A DNA stretch of 64,000 nucleotides from Streptomyces regalis (lineage in GTDB: Bacteria; Actinomycetota; Actinomycetes; Streptomycetales; Streptomycetaceae), in the NCBI RefSeq assembly GCF_001509475.1, contig NZ_LLZG01000001.1, forward strand, positions 248,001-312,000. The letters run 5' to 3'. Below the pieces are notes generated by a model. It saw only the letters and a list, made by a program, of their open reading frames with translations, was not told where the DNA came from and did no database searches. Positions 9,518 through 17,064 of this stretch are shown here, one piece after another. Every line of letters starts with the position of its first letter. Position 1 is the first letter of the stretch. Position numbers and translations under genes: made by a program.

Positions 9518-10375
9518 GTGAGCAGACAGGTGCAACCGACCTTCGTACTGGTTCACGGAGCCTTCGCGAACTCCTTCTCCTTCGCACCGCTCCAGGCCGA
9601 GCTCGGCCTCCTCGGACACCGCTCCGTCGCTGTGGACCTGCCAGGGCACGGCTTCGGGGCGACCTACTCGCGCGCCTATCAGGCCCCGCAGGACCTCGAA
9701 GGGCTCGCCACCGCGCCCGGCTCGATCAAGGACGTCACGCTCACCGACAACGCCGCGCACCTGATCGGGATCCTGGAACGGGCACGGCGCAACGGTCCCG
9801 TGATCCTCGTCTCGCACAGTCGCGGCGGCCTGACGGCCACCGCCGCGGCCAACGCCCGACCGGACCTCATAGACCGCCTCGTCTATATCTCGGCCTGGTG
9901 CCCGGTCGATCTCGACGTCAGTGACTACTACGCCGAACCGGAGATGGCCACGGTCGACGTCGGTTCCCTGGCCATGGCGATGGCCGGGAATCCCGCCGAA
10001 CTCGGCCTGCTCCGCGTCAACTTCCGCACGGCGGATCCGGACGCCCTCGCGGCGTTCAAGGCGGCGTTCCTCGCCGACGGCACCGACGAGGAGTTCCTGA
10101 CCTTCCTGAACACCTTCCAGCCCGACGAGAACCTGGACGTCGGCACCTGCTCCGACCGGGCGCAGGCCGCGACGTGGGGCCGCATCCCGAGGACCTATGT
10201 GCGTCTGGCCGGCGACGCGAGTCTGCCGCTCGCCATCCAGGACCGGCTGATCCGCGAGGGCAACGCCCTCACACCGGACAACCCGTACGACGTCCACACC
10301 CTCGAGAGCAGCCATCTGAAGTGGCTGGTCGACCCGGCACCGGCGGCCCGGATCCTGGGGGAACTCAGCCAGTAG
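9518..10375 (+). CDS. Alpha/beta-fold hydrolase (esterase, EstC/salicylate-esterase-like)
   Basis: A 285-residue alpha/beta hydrolase: VLVHGAFANSFSF (oxyanion loop) near residue 9, VSHSRGGLTATAAA with the nucleophile Ser near residue 93, and SSHLKWLVDPA with the catalytic His near the end. The pattern resembles plant methyl-salicylate-esterase-like and bacterial EstC-like enzymes that cleave small esters. Starts at GTG 9518 and GTG 9530 are both possible; the upstream ATG at 9488 is less likely. It is divergent from the peptidase gene, sharing a roughly 200-bp spacer. Natural substrate unknown. Confidence 0.75.
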   Translation: MSRQVQPTFVLVHGAFANSFSFAPLQAELGLLGHRSVAVDLPGHGFGATYSRAYQAPQDLEGLATAPGSIKDVTLTDNAAHLIGILERARRNGPVILVSHSRGGLTATAAANARPDLIDRLVYISAWCPVDLDVSDYYAEPEMATVDVGSLAMAMAGNPAELGLLRVNFRTADPDALAAFKAAFLADGTDEEFLTFLNTFQPDENLDVGTCSDRAQAATWGRIPRTYVRLAGDASLPLAIQDRLIREGNALTPDNPYDVHTLESSHLKWLVDPAPAARILGELSQ

Positions 10376-10437
10376 GCGCCGGAGGGGCCGGATCAGCCCC
10401 GCATGCGAGCAGCCGGCACAGGCCGCACCCTGGTGCC

Positions 10438-10653
10438 ATGGACGGCGAGCAGCCCATCGCGATCTACCCGCCCGCCGTGGACGGCGGCCGACGGGTCCGT
10501 GTCGGCGACCATTTCCTCGGCATGGCGTACGGGCTGCTGGACGTCGCCGAGTTCCTGCGCCGGGCCGGAATCGAGGACGCCGACGAGGAGTACGTACGGC
10601 GGTCCAGGCTGATCGAGTGGCGCGGCGGCGGCCCCGAGGCGTGGAAGCGGTGA
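10438..10653 (+). CDS. Small conserved hypothetical protein (71 aa)
   Basis: Starts at ATG 10438 and encodes 71 residues beginning MDGEQPIAIYPP. The composition is that of a real small protein: mixed acidic and basic, with an amphipathic helix around GMAYGLLDVAEFLRRAGIEDAD and a basic RRSRLIEWRGGG end. Codon use shows the usual high third-position GC. It has no signal peptide and no recognisable domain. I believe similar small proteins occur widely in Streptomyces, but cannot name a function. It lies 62 bp after the esterase gene on the same strand and may share its transcript. Confidence 0.55.
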   Translation: MDGEQPIAIYPPAVDGGRRVRVGDHFLGMAYGLLDVAEFLRRAGIEDADEEYVRRSRLIEWRGGGPEAWKR

Positions 10654-10898
10654 CCTCCGGCTGGTGCCGGCCTCGCCAAGTGTCGAGGGCCGGCTTGTGC
10701 CCAGCTCATCGTCGGTCGGGTCACGTCTGTCGAGCATGTTCAGAGCAACAAGTCGGATGAATGGGGAGTCATCACCCAGTTCGACAACCATGCCGCTCGA
10801 TGGGGTGAAAGACCGATAAGCCATAACTCGAATGGTTCATCTGCGTTTTATCCGGTGCGGGCGAGCGCTCGCGACCATGTCTGGAAGGCAGGGAACCT

Positions 10899-11552
10899 AT
10901 GAGACGGGTTACCCGAAACGGTGTGATCGCCTTCGCCGCCACCGGCGCGATGGCTGTGACGATCCCGGCGTATGCCGACTCCGCGGCACACGGTGCCGCG
11001 GCCGACTCACCCGGGCTGATCTCCGGCAACACCATCCAGCTCCCGGTGCACGTCCCGGTGAACGTGTGCGGGAACACCGTGAACGTGGTGGGGCTCCTCA
11101 ACCCCGCCGTGGGCAACACCTGCACCAACGAGGGCGGTGGCGGCAAGACGGGAGGCACGTCGAACGGCGGCGCCTCGGCCGAGGGACGCGGAAAGGATTC
11201 GCCGGGCGTCGTCTCCGGCAACACCATCCAGCTGCCGGTCCACCTCCCGGTGAACGTCAGTGGCAACACCGTGAACGTGGTCGGCGTCGGCAACCCGGCG
11301 ATCGGCAACGAGTCCGTGAACGCGCCCGGCAACCGCACTCCGCACACCACGAAGCCGGCGCCGAAGCCGTCCGTACCGCCGACGAGGCACCAACCGCGTC
11401 CGGTGCCACCCGCGTTCGTCCCCCACGGGTCCGAGGCCGCCCTCGCCCACACCGGAGCGGACCAGACCCTCGCCGCCGTGGCAGGCGGCACGGTTCTCGT
11501 CCTGAGCGGGGCCATCCTGTACCGGCGCTTCCGTCCCCAGTCGGTGCGCTGA
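10899..11552 (+). CDS. Long chaplin with two chaplin domains and a C-terminal sortase signal
   Basis: A 217-residue cell-surface protein. A signal peptide (residues 1-26) is followed by chaplin domain 1 (about 37-77: SGNTIQLPVHVPVN, GLLNPAVGNTC) and chaplin domain 2 (about 101-139). A Pro/Thr-rich wall spanner, the sorting signal LAHTG, a hydrophobic helix and a basic tail (RRFRPQ) follow. Long chaplins (ChpA-C type) are covalently attached to the wall by sortase and help coat aerial hyphae with amyloid-like fibrils together with short chaplins. Domain 1 has the two usual cysteines; domain 2 has Ser or Glu-Ser in their place (VNVSGN, GNESVN). A hairpin terminator follows at 11577. Confidence 0.95.
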   Translation: MRRVTRNGVIAFAATGAMAVTIPAYADSAAHGAAADSPGLISGNTIQLPVHVPVNVCGNTVNVVGLLNPAVGNTCTNEGGGGKTGGTSNGGASAEGRGKDSPGVVSGNTIQLPVHLPVNVSGNTVNVVGVGNPAIGNESVNAPGNRTPHTTKPAPKPSVPPTRHQPRPVPPAFVPHGSEAALAHTGADQTLAAVAGGTVLVLSGAILYRRFRPQSVR

Positions 11553-11576
11553 CCCGCTGCTTCGCGCGCGGCACGG

Positions 11577-11610
11577 AAGGCCCCACCGGGTCGGCGAGCG
11601 GTGGGGCCTT
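11577..11610. terminator. Hairpin terminator after the chaplin gene
   Basis: AAGGCCCCACCG at 11577-11588 pairs perfectly with 11599-11610 across a 10-base loop. There is no T run, as is usual for high-GC actinomycetes. It begins 25 bases after the chaplin stop codon. Confidence 0.75.
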
Positions 11611-11614
11611 CGTC

Positions 11615-11658
11615 GTAGCGAAGTAGCCGAAGTAGCCGAGGTAGCCGAAGTACCGCAG
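11615..11658. repeat. 9-bp tandem repeat (gtagccgaa, about four to five units)
   Basis: Units at 11615, 11623, 11632, 11641 and a degraded one at 11650 differ at single positions. The array sits directly behind the chaplin terminator and in front of the GNAT gene, and does not encode protein in either neighbour. Confidence 0.6.
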
Positions 11659-11812
11659 GACCGAAGTGCCGAACACCCGGACGGCCATGGCTCTTTGGAA
11701 CGCGTCAACGGCTTGATCACGCCGTGGCGCCCGCCCGGACGATCCGCGAGGATGCTGCGTGCGCGGTCGATCACCGTGCGCATGCAGAGTCCCCAAGGAA
11801 TGGAGCGCACCC

Positions 11813-12667
11813 ATGGCCTCTCCGGCCCTCGAAGACCTCGTCGTCACCCGTGCCGGCCTCGACGACTGGCCGGTCATCAGCGGGTGGGCCGCCGACGAGG
11901 GCTGGAACCCGGGGCTCGCCGACGGACCGCCCTTCTTCGCCCAGGACCCCGACGGCTTCTTCCTCGGCCGGATCGACGGCGAGCCCGTCTCGGCGATCTC
12001 GGTGGTCAACTACGGCACGGACTACGCCTTCCTCGGCTGCTACCTGGTCCGCCCCGACCTGCGCGGCCGCGGCCACGGCCTCACGACGTGGAAGACCGCG
12101 CTGGCCCACGCCGGAAGCCGCACAATCGGACTCGACGGCGTCGTCGCCCAGCAGGACAACTACCGCCGCTCCGGCTTCGAACTCGCCCACCGCACGGTCC
12201 GCTTCACCGGAACCGCGCCCGCCGCCGAGGTGCCGGCGGATGTGCGGGGCGTACGGTCCGAGGACATCGAGGACATCACCGCGTACGACGGCATCTGCAC
12301 CCCGGCCGACCGTCCACGGTTCCTCGCGCACTGGCTCACCGGCACCGGACACCACGCCGTGGTCCGCCGCACCGGCGACCGCGTCACCGGCTACGGCGTG
12401 ATCCGCCCCGGCCGCGACTGCCCGCGCATCGGCCCGCTCTTCGCCGACACCGCCGAGGACGCGCGGGTCCTGTTCGCCGCCCTGACCGCCGAGGCGGCCG
12501 GGCGCGAGGTCGCCATCGACGTGCCCGAGCCCAACGCGGCGGGCGTGGCGCTCGCCGAGGAGGCCGGTTTCACGCCCTCCTTCGAGACCGCCCGCATGTA
12601 CACGGGCCCCGTGCGGCCGTACGCCGAGGAGCGGGTCTTCGGCGTCACCACCCTGGAACTCGGCTAG
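11813..12667 (+). CDS. GNAT family N-acetyltransferase (two GNAT-like halves)
   Basis: A 284-residue protein with a canonical N-terminal GNAT domain. YLVRPDLRGRGHGLTTWKTAL (near residue 78) is the acetyl-CoA-binding motif A with its R-G-x-G-x-G/L pattern. The second half (GYGVIRPGRDCPRIGPLFAD, then AIDVPEPNAAGVALAEEAGF) resembles the C-terminal domain of YitH/HmoA-like acetyltransferases. Start ATG 11813 has AAGGAATGGAG upstream. It stands alone between the chaplin hairpin and a convergent deaminase gene. Substrate cannot be inferred. Confidence 0.8.
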   Translation: MASPALEDLVVTRAGLDDWPVISGWAADEGWNPGLADGPPFFAQDPDGFFLGRIDGEPVSAISVVNYGTDYAFLGCYLVRPDLRGRGHGLTTWKTALAHAGSRTIGLDGVVAQQDNYRRSGFELAHRTVRFTGTAPAAEVPADVRGVRSEDIEDITAYDGICTPADRPRFLAHWLTGTGHHAVVRRTGDRVTGYGVIRPGRDCPRIGPLFADTAEDARVLFAALTAEAAGREVAIDVPEPNAAGVALAEEAGFTPSFETARMYTGPVRPYAEERVFGVTTLELG

Positions 12668-12711
12668 CGCGTAAGCCGCTTCAGCGGCACCGCTGTCGGA
12701 ACACCTGCCCG

Positions 12712-13197
12712 TCAGCCGGTTCGCCCGTGGAAGCGGAAGTGCAGTGCGCGGACGTCGTCCGTCAGCTCGGGCACGGGGCCGTCCACGACCACGCCGGGCG
12801 CGACGTCCTGGACCGGAAGAGTCCGCACGGGCGGGGCGGGTACCCCCAACTCGCCCAGCCAACCGGCCAGTTGCTCCGACGAGGCGACGTACACGATGCG
12901 CCCCAGGCCCACCCACGCGTGCGCGGCCGCGCACATCGGGCAGTGCTCGCCGGAGGTGTACACCGTGGCTGCCGCCCGCTCCACCGGCGTCATATGGGCG
13001 GCGGACCAGCGGGCCAGCTCGAACTCGGGGTGCCGGGTGCGGTCGCCCGAGGCCACCCGGTTGTGGTCCTCGGCGAGCACCACCCCGTCCGCCCCCACCA
13101 GAACCGAACCGAACGGCTCGTCCCCGGCCTCCAGCGCCTGCGCCGCGAGCGCGACGCAGCGGCGCAGGTGCGGCAGTTCGGCGTCTTTCACGACCAT
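12712..13197 (-). CDS. Nucleoside/guanine-type deaminase, CMP/dCMP deaminase fold
   Basis: A 161-residue zinc hydrolase. The zinc ligand and catalytic Glu motif is HPEFE (near residue 56), and the second motif is EHCPMCAAAHAW (near residue 84) with the two ligand Cys. The usual Pro before the first Cys is His here. EPFGSVLVGADGVVLAEDHN is the conserved strand before motif 1. These are the features of nucleoside deaminases of the guanine deaminase/TadA-like branch, which act on purine or pyrimidine bases in salvage. It converges with the GNAT gene and diverges from the next gene at 13316. Confidence 0.8.
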   Translation of the reverse strand: MVVKDAELPHLRRCVALAAQALEAGDEPFGSVLVGADGVVLAEDHNRVASGDRTRHPEFELARWSAAHMTPVERAAATVYTSGEHCPMCAAAHAWVGLGRIVYVASSEQLAGWLGELGVPAPPVRTLPVQDVAPGVVVDGPVPELTDDVRALHFRFHGRTG

Positions 13198-13315
13198 GAC
13201 GTACGGCCCTCCTCGCGGTGCGTCTTTGCCCTGAGCTTCCTATGGTCGCCCAGGTCGTGTGCGGTCGGGTCGAAAAGGCCTTGCCGTGGCGGTGGCGGGG
13301 TGCTGGAGTGGCCCT

Positions 13316-14092
13316 ATGGATCATGCTGCCGTGCTCGCCCTCTTCGACCGGGACATGCGTGAAGGCGCGCGGCCGGACGGTCCCGACGCCGTGGTCGAGA
13401 GAGCCGGCGGGGTGGTCCGCCAGGTGTCGTCCGCACTCGGCTGGAACGGCGTGGTGTGGTCCGATCTCGACGAGGCGAGCGCCGACGCGGCGATCGCCGC
13501 ACAGATCGCCCACTTCTCCGGGCTGGGGTTTGAGTTCGAGTGGAAGCTCTACGGGCATGACCTCCCGGTCGACCTCGGCCGGCGGCTCAGGGACGCGGGC
13601 TTCACGTCCGAGCCCGAGGAGACGCTGATGATCGGCGAGGCCGCCGACCTGAACCTGGAGGCGGAGCCGCCGGAAGGCATCCGCATCGTCTCCGTGACCG
13701 ACCGGGCGGGCGTCGACCTCGTCGCGGAGGTGCACGAGAAGGCCTTCGGCACCGACGGCTCCCGGCTCCGGCACCAGCTGCTCGCCCAGCTCACGGCCGA
13801 CCCGGACACCGTGGTCGCGGTCGTCGCGCTGGCCGGCGACACTCCGGTGAGCGCGGCCCGGATGGAGCTCGTGCCGGGGACGCGGTTCGCCGGGCTGTGG
13901 GGCGGCGGGACCGTCGAGGGCTGGCGGGGCCGGGGCATCTACCGCGCGCTGGTCGCCCACCGGGCCCGCGCCGCCGTGGACCGTGGCTACCGGTACCTGC
14001 AGGTCGACGCCATGAGCACGAGCCGGCCCATCCTGGAACGGCTCGGCTTCGCACCGCTGACCACGACGACGCCGTACGCGTACACGCCGTAG
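13316..14092 (+). CDS. GNAT family N-acetyltransferase
   Basis: A 258-residue acetyltransferase. The conserved domain is C-terminal: LWGGGTVEGWRGRGIYRALVAHRARAAVDRGY carries motif A (R-G-R-G-I-Y-R) for acetyl-CoA, and LQVDAMSTSRPILERLGF is motif B. The N-terminal 110 residues are a second, degenerate GNAT-like half (GFEFEWKLYGHDLP, then LRDAGFTSEPEETLM). ATG 13316 has GGAG seven bases upstream. A monocistronic gene, divergent from the deaminase. Substrate unknown. Confidence 0.8.
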   Translation: MDHAAVLALFDRDMREGARPDGPDAVVERAGGVVRQVSSALGWNGVVWSDLDEASADAAIAAQIAHFSGLGFEFEWKLYGHDLPVDLGRRLRDAGFTSEPEETLMIGEAADLNLEAEPPEGIRIVSVTDRAGVDLVAEVHEKAFGTDGSRLRHQLLAQLTADPDTVVAVVALAGDTPVSAARMELVPGTRFAGLWGGGTVEGWRGRGIYRALVAHRARAAVDRGYRYLQVDAMSTSRPILERLGFAPLTTTTPYAYTP

Positions 14093-14169
14093 GGACACCG
14101 GCCGATCACCTCGAGTGGTCACCTCGGCCGGGATGTCACATCCGCGCCCGTTCGATCCGTCGCAAGGTC

Positions 14170-15111
14170 ATGACGACCAACCAGAGCAACGACAGCGGCC
14201 ACAGCCGGAGCATCCTCCTCGCGGGTGCCGGCGGCGTCCTGGGCAGGCACATCACCCGCGCCCTGACGGAGGCGGGCCACAAGGTCACCGGCCTCGGCCG
14301 GGGCGGGCGCAACGACATCCGGGCCGACCTGACCAACCGTGACGCCCTGCTGCACGCCGTCGACGGCCACCACTTCGACACGGTGATCCACGCCGCGACC
14401 GCACTGCGCAAGCCGCCCATGCGTCACCGCGACATGCACGCCACCAACGCGCTGCGCATCGACGGAACCGCCCACCTGATCGAGGCCGCGCAGGCCACCG
14501 GCGCCCGACGCTTCGTGGCGGAGTCCATGGTCTTCGGATACGGCTACGGTGACCACGGCGACCGTGTGATCGTCGAGGACGACCCCTTCGGTCCGCGCGG
14601 CCGCTCCCCGGAGCTGGAACGGCACATCGCGGCGATGCGCATCAAGGAACAACTCGCCTTCGGTACCACGGGGTTGGACGGCATCGCCCTGCGCTTCGGC
14701 CTGTTCTACGGCCCCGGTGGCACCGACGCCCTTCTGCCCATGCTGCGCAAGCGGCAACTGCCTGTCCCCGCCGATCACGGCCGGGTCCTGCCCTGGATCG
14801 AGCTCACCGACGCGGCCCGAGCGGTGGTCGCCGCCGTCGAGCGCGGACGCCCCGGCGAGGCGTACAACATCGCCGACCGTACCCCGATGGGTTTCGGGAC
14901 CCATGTCCGGTGCGTGGCCGAGGAGTTCGGGCTGCCGAAGCCGCTGACCGTACCGCTGTGGCTGATGAGGCCCATGTCGTACGCGCACACGGTGATGTCG
15001 ACGACGCTGCGGGTGTCCACGGCGAAGGCGGAGCGGGAACTGGGCTGGACGCCCGCCCACCCGGCGACCCGTGACGGCCTCGCAGCGATGCGGGCCGCGG
15101 CACTCCCGTGA
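14170..15111 (+). CDS. NAD-dependent epimerase/dehydratase family protein (atypical extended SDR)
   Basis: A 313-residue Rossmann protein. LLAGAGGVLGRHITRAL near residue 15 is the glycine-rich dinucleotide-binding motif, then DVxxAD-like NDIRADLTN and HAATALRKPP. After SMVFGYGYG the usual YxxxK active site is replaced: the Lys of IAAMRIKEQ is present but Ala stands four residues before it where Tyr is expected. This suggests an atypical SDR that may bind rather than turn over a nucleotide sugar, or use another base. ATG 14170 follows AAGG closely. The gene follows the GNAT gene by 77 bp on the same strand. Confidence 0.75.
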   Translation: MTTNQSNDSGHSRSILLAGAGGVLGRHITRALTEAGHKVTGLGRGGRNDIRADLTNRDALLHAVDGHHFDTVIHAATALRKPPMRHRDMHATNALRIDGTAHLIEAAQATGARRFVAESMVFGYGYGDHGDRVIVEDDPFGPRGRSPELERHIAAMRIKEQLAFGTTGLDGIALRFGLFYGPGGTDALLPMLRKRQLPVPADHGRVLPWIELTDAARAVVAAVERGRPGEAYNIADRTPMGFGTHVRCVAEEFGLPKPLTVPLWLMRPMSYAHTVMSTTLRVSTAKAERELGWTPAHPATRDGLAAMRAAALP

Positions 15112-15227
15112 ACGGCGCGCCGCATCCCGTCGGCGCGCCGTCCCTTCGCGACTCCGTGTCTGCGCGTGTGCCGCCTTCCGTGTGTGCCCTGCCTCTGTGT
15201 CCAGCTGTCCGCGTACCGCTTACCGGG

Positions 15228-15491
15228 TCAGCGGCGCGCCTTCGTCCGGTCCAGTGCGGCGACGCCCAGTGCGGCGAGGCCGATCTGAATGAGCCACTCG
15301 ATCCAGTCGACGCCGTCGGTGTCGGCCACGTCCAGGCCGGCCGCGAGCGCCGAGCCGAGCAGTGCGGCCACGATGCCGACGAGGATGGTCCACAGGACCC
15401 CGATGCGCTGACGGCCCGGCACCACGAGGCGCCCCAGCACACCGATGATGATGCCGATGACGATGGCACTGATGATGCCCGAGATTTCCAT
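15228..15491 (-). CDS. GlsB/YeaQ/YmgE-type small stress membrane protein
   Basis: An 87-residue membrane protein with three hydrophobic segments: ISGIISAIVIGIIIGVLGRLVVPG, IGVLWTILVGIVAALLGSALA and WLIQIGLAALGVAAL. The GxLGRLVVPGRQ turn is typical of the transglycosylase-associated/GlsB family, linked to general stress in other bacteria. ATG 15491 has AGGGGCG upstream; the longer reading from 15536 is less likely. It is convergent with the SDR gene. Confidence 0.8.
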   Translation of the reverse strand: MEISGIISAIVIGIIIGVLGRLVVPGRQRIGVLWTILVGIVAALLGSALAAGLDVADTDGVDWIEWLIQIGLAALGVAALDRTKARR

Positions 15492-15561
15492 GTCGCCCCT
15501 CATCCTCCTTCCCCCGCAATAAGTTGAGTTCCCCATGGAGGGAGGGACAGTCCGTTCCGCT

Positions 15562-16155
15562 TCAACCGGCGGTGGACGCCGGGCCGATCGCTGCTCCGGC
15601 CCCGCCCGTGACGCCCGTGACGCCCGTGACCCACCCGGTGGCGGCCACCACCTCCGCGGCTATGCCGATCACCGGGCGGCCGTCGGTCACCACGCGCAGA
15701 ACGTCCGTGGGAGCCCGCTCGTCCAGGAGCCGTGCCTTGCGGGCGCTGCCCCTCAGCTCGTGCTCCAGCTCGGAGCCGAGTTCGCGCCCGGTCAGCCGCT
15801 GTTCGACCGTCTCGTCGGTGGCGGTGAGCAGAACCCGAACGAGCCGTACGCCGTCACCCATGGCCTGGCGGAACATGGGCGCTGCCTCGTCGAGCACGCT
15901 GACGGTGTTCGTGTAGACGAGCCGCCGGTATCCGAGCTCGGCGTAGTTGCCCCATACGGCGGCCAGGTTCCGCTCCGTGATGCCGGCCCGGTGCGTGTCC
16001 CCGGCCGGTGCCGGATGGACGGCTCCCGTGTAGTCGCCGTCGATCACGGCATGCGCGACCTGCGCGGCCCGCAGCCGGGCCGAGACCTCCCAGCCCACCG
16101 TGGTCTTGCCGACCCCGGCCCGTCCTCCGATGAGCAGTACTTCCGCATGATCCAT
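15562..16155 (-). CDS. P-loop kinase-like NTPase (AAA/shikimate-kinase-like)
   Basis: A 197-residue protein with a Walker A motif at the start (LLIGGRAGVGKTTVGWEVSARL, residues 7-26) and AVIDGDYTGAVHP as the likely substrate/Asp motif, resembling chloramphenicol phosphotransferase or shikimate-kinase-like small kinases. RVLLTATDETVEQRLTGRE is the lid-like Arg region. The C-terminus is a low-complexity VTG-VTG-VTG tail encoded by a 9-bp tandem repeat (15604-15630). It diverges from the APH-type gene starting at 16232, so both share a 76-bp promoter. Small-molecule substrate unknown. Confidence 0.7.
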   Translation of the reverse strand: MDHAEVLLIGGRAGVGKTTVGWEVSARLRAAQVAHAVIDGDYTGAVHPAPAGDTHRAGITERNLAAVWGNYAELGYRRLVYTNTVSVLDEAAPMFRQAMGDGVRLVRVLLTATDETVEQRLTGRELGSELEHELRGSARKARLLDERAPTDVLRVVTDGRPVIGIAAEVVAATGWVTGVTGVTGGAGAAIGPASTAG

Positions 16156-16231
16156 GCGGGCAGCGTGCCCCGGTGTGGGCATCCTTTGCGAGTGGTTTTG
16201 GCTCGGGCTGGTGCTGATGGACGGAGGCGGG

Positions 16232-16972
16232 ATGGAGGAGCGGGTGCTCGGCGGCGGGGCCGTCAACGAGGTCGTGCGGGTGGGAGCGACCGTACGGCGT
16301 ACGCCGCACGAACGGTCCGGGTACGTGCGGGAGTTGCTCGCCCTCTTCGCGGCCCGTGGTTGGGGCGGGGCGCCGCGCTGCCTCGGGACGGACGAGCGGG
16401 GTCGGGAGGTGTTCGGATACCTCGAGGGCCGGGCGGCCGTCACTCCCCGGGAGCGGGCAGCGGCGTGCACCGACACCGCGCTCGTGCGGGTCGCGCAACT
16501 CGTCCGCCGCCTCCATGACTTGACGCACGGAACGCCTCTGGCAGGCGACCGGGACGTCGTGTGCCACAACGACCTCGCCCCGAAGAACACGGTGTACGCG
16601 GTGGACTGCGCCGAGTGGTCGCCCACCGCCTTCATCGACTGGGACCTCGCCGCGCCCGGCGAGCGCGTCCATGACCTCGCCCATGTGTGCTGGCAGTACC
16701 TGGATCTGGGGCCGCGTATCACCGATGTGTCCGAAGCGGCCCGGCGCATCGCGCTCGTCTGCGACGCGTACGGGACGGGTGGCGGCAGCGAGGGCATCGT
16801 CGACGTGATCCTTTGGTGGCAGGACCGCTGCTGGAGGGGCATTGAGGTCGGCGCGGAGCGTGGTGAGCCGGCCATGGCGGCGCTGCGGGAGAGCGGGGCC
16901 GCGGACGAGGTGCGGAACGCGTACGCCTGGGTGGCTGGACACCGGCGCGAGCTGGGGGCCTTCCTCGGCTGA
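16232..16972 (+). CDS. Aminoglycoside phosphotransferase-fold kinase
   Basis: A 246-residue APH-family enzyme. VCHNDLAPKNTVYAV (near residue 112) is the catalytic loop with Asp and Asn, and FIDWDLAAPGERVHDLAHVCW holds the metal-binding Asp. GGAGG sits four bases before ATG 16232; ATG 16217 is an alternative. Divergent from the P-loop kinase-like gene at 16155. Such paired small kinases are common in Streptomyces, with no known substrate. Confidence 0.75.
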   Translation: MEERVLGGGAVNEVVRVGATVRRTPHERSGYVRELLALFAARGWGGAPRCLGTDERGREVFGYLEGRAAVTPRERAAACTDTALVRVAQLVRRLHDLTHGTPLAGDRDVVCHNDLAPKNTVYAVDCAEWSPTAFIDWDLAAPGERVHDLAHVCWQYLDLGPRITDVSEAARRIALVCDAYGTGGGSEGIVDVILWWQDRCWRGIEVGAERGEPAMAALRESGAADEVRNAYAWVAGHRRELGAFLG

Positions 16973-17005
16973 CGCGACTCGCCCCGGACGAGGCGATGGC
17001 CGCGA

Positions 17006-17033
17006 TTGACATGCAGGCAATTGCCTGCATAAC
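17006..17033 (+). promoter_or_regulatory. Promoter with perfect 20-bp palindromic operator for the ArsR-SRPBCC gene
   Basis: TTGACA (17006-17011) and CATAAC (17028-17033) are spaced by 16 bp, a plausible sigma-70-type promoter. The perfect palindrome ATGCAGGCAATTGCCTGCAT at 17011-17030 fills the spacer, so a bound dimer would block RNA polymerase. The regulator start codon lies at 17065. I infer autorepression; the sequence shows only the geometry. Confidence 0.75.
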
Positions 17034-17064
17034 GTTGAGCGTGCGATCAGAGAGCGACTCCGGG

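Noticed and set aside
11615..11658. Tandem array considered as a CRISPR remnant
   Set aside because: Units are contiguous 9-mers without spacers, and there are no cas genes.
11771..14122. Minus-strand open frame of 783 codons across two GNAT genes and the deaminase gene
   Set aside because: It spans several real genes and intergenic spacers and has no domain; typical artefact of high third-position GC.
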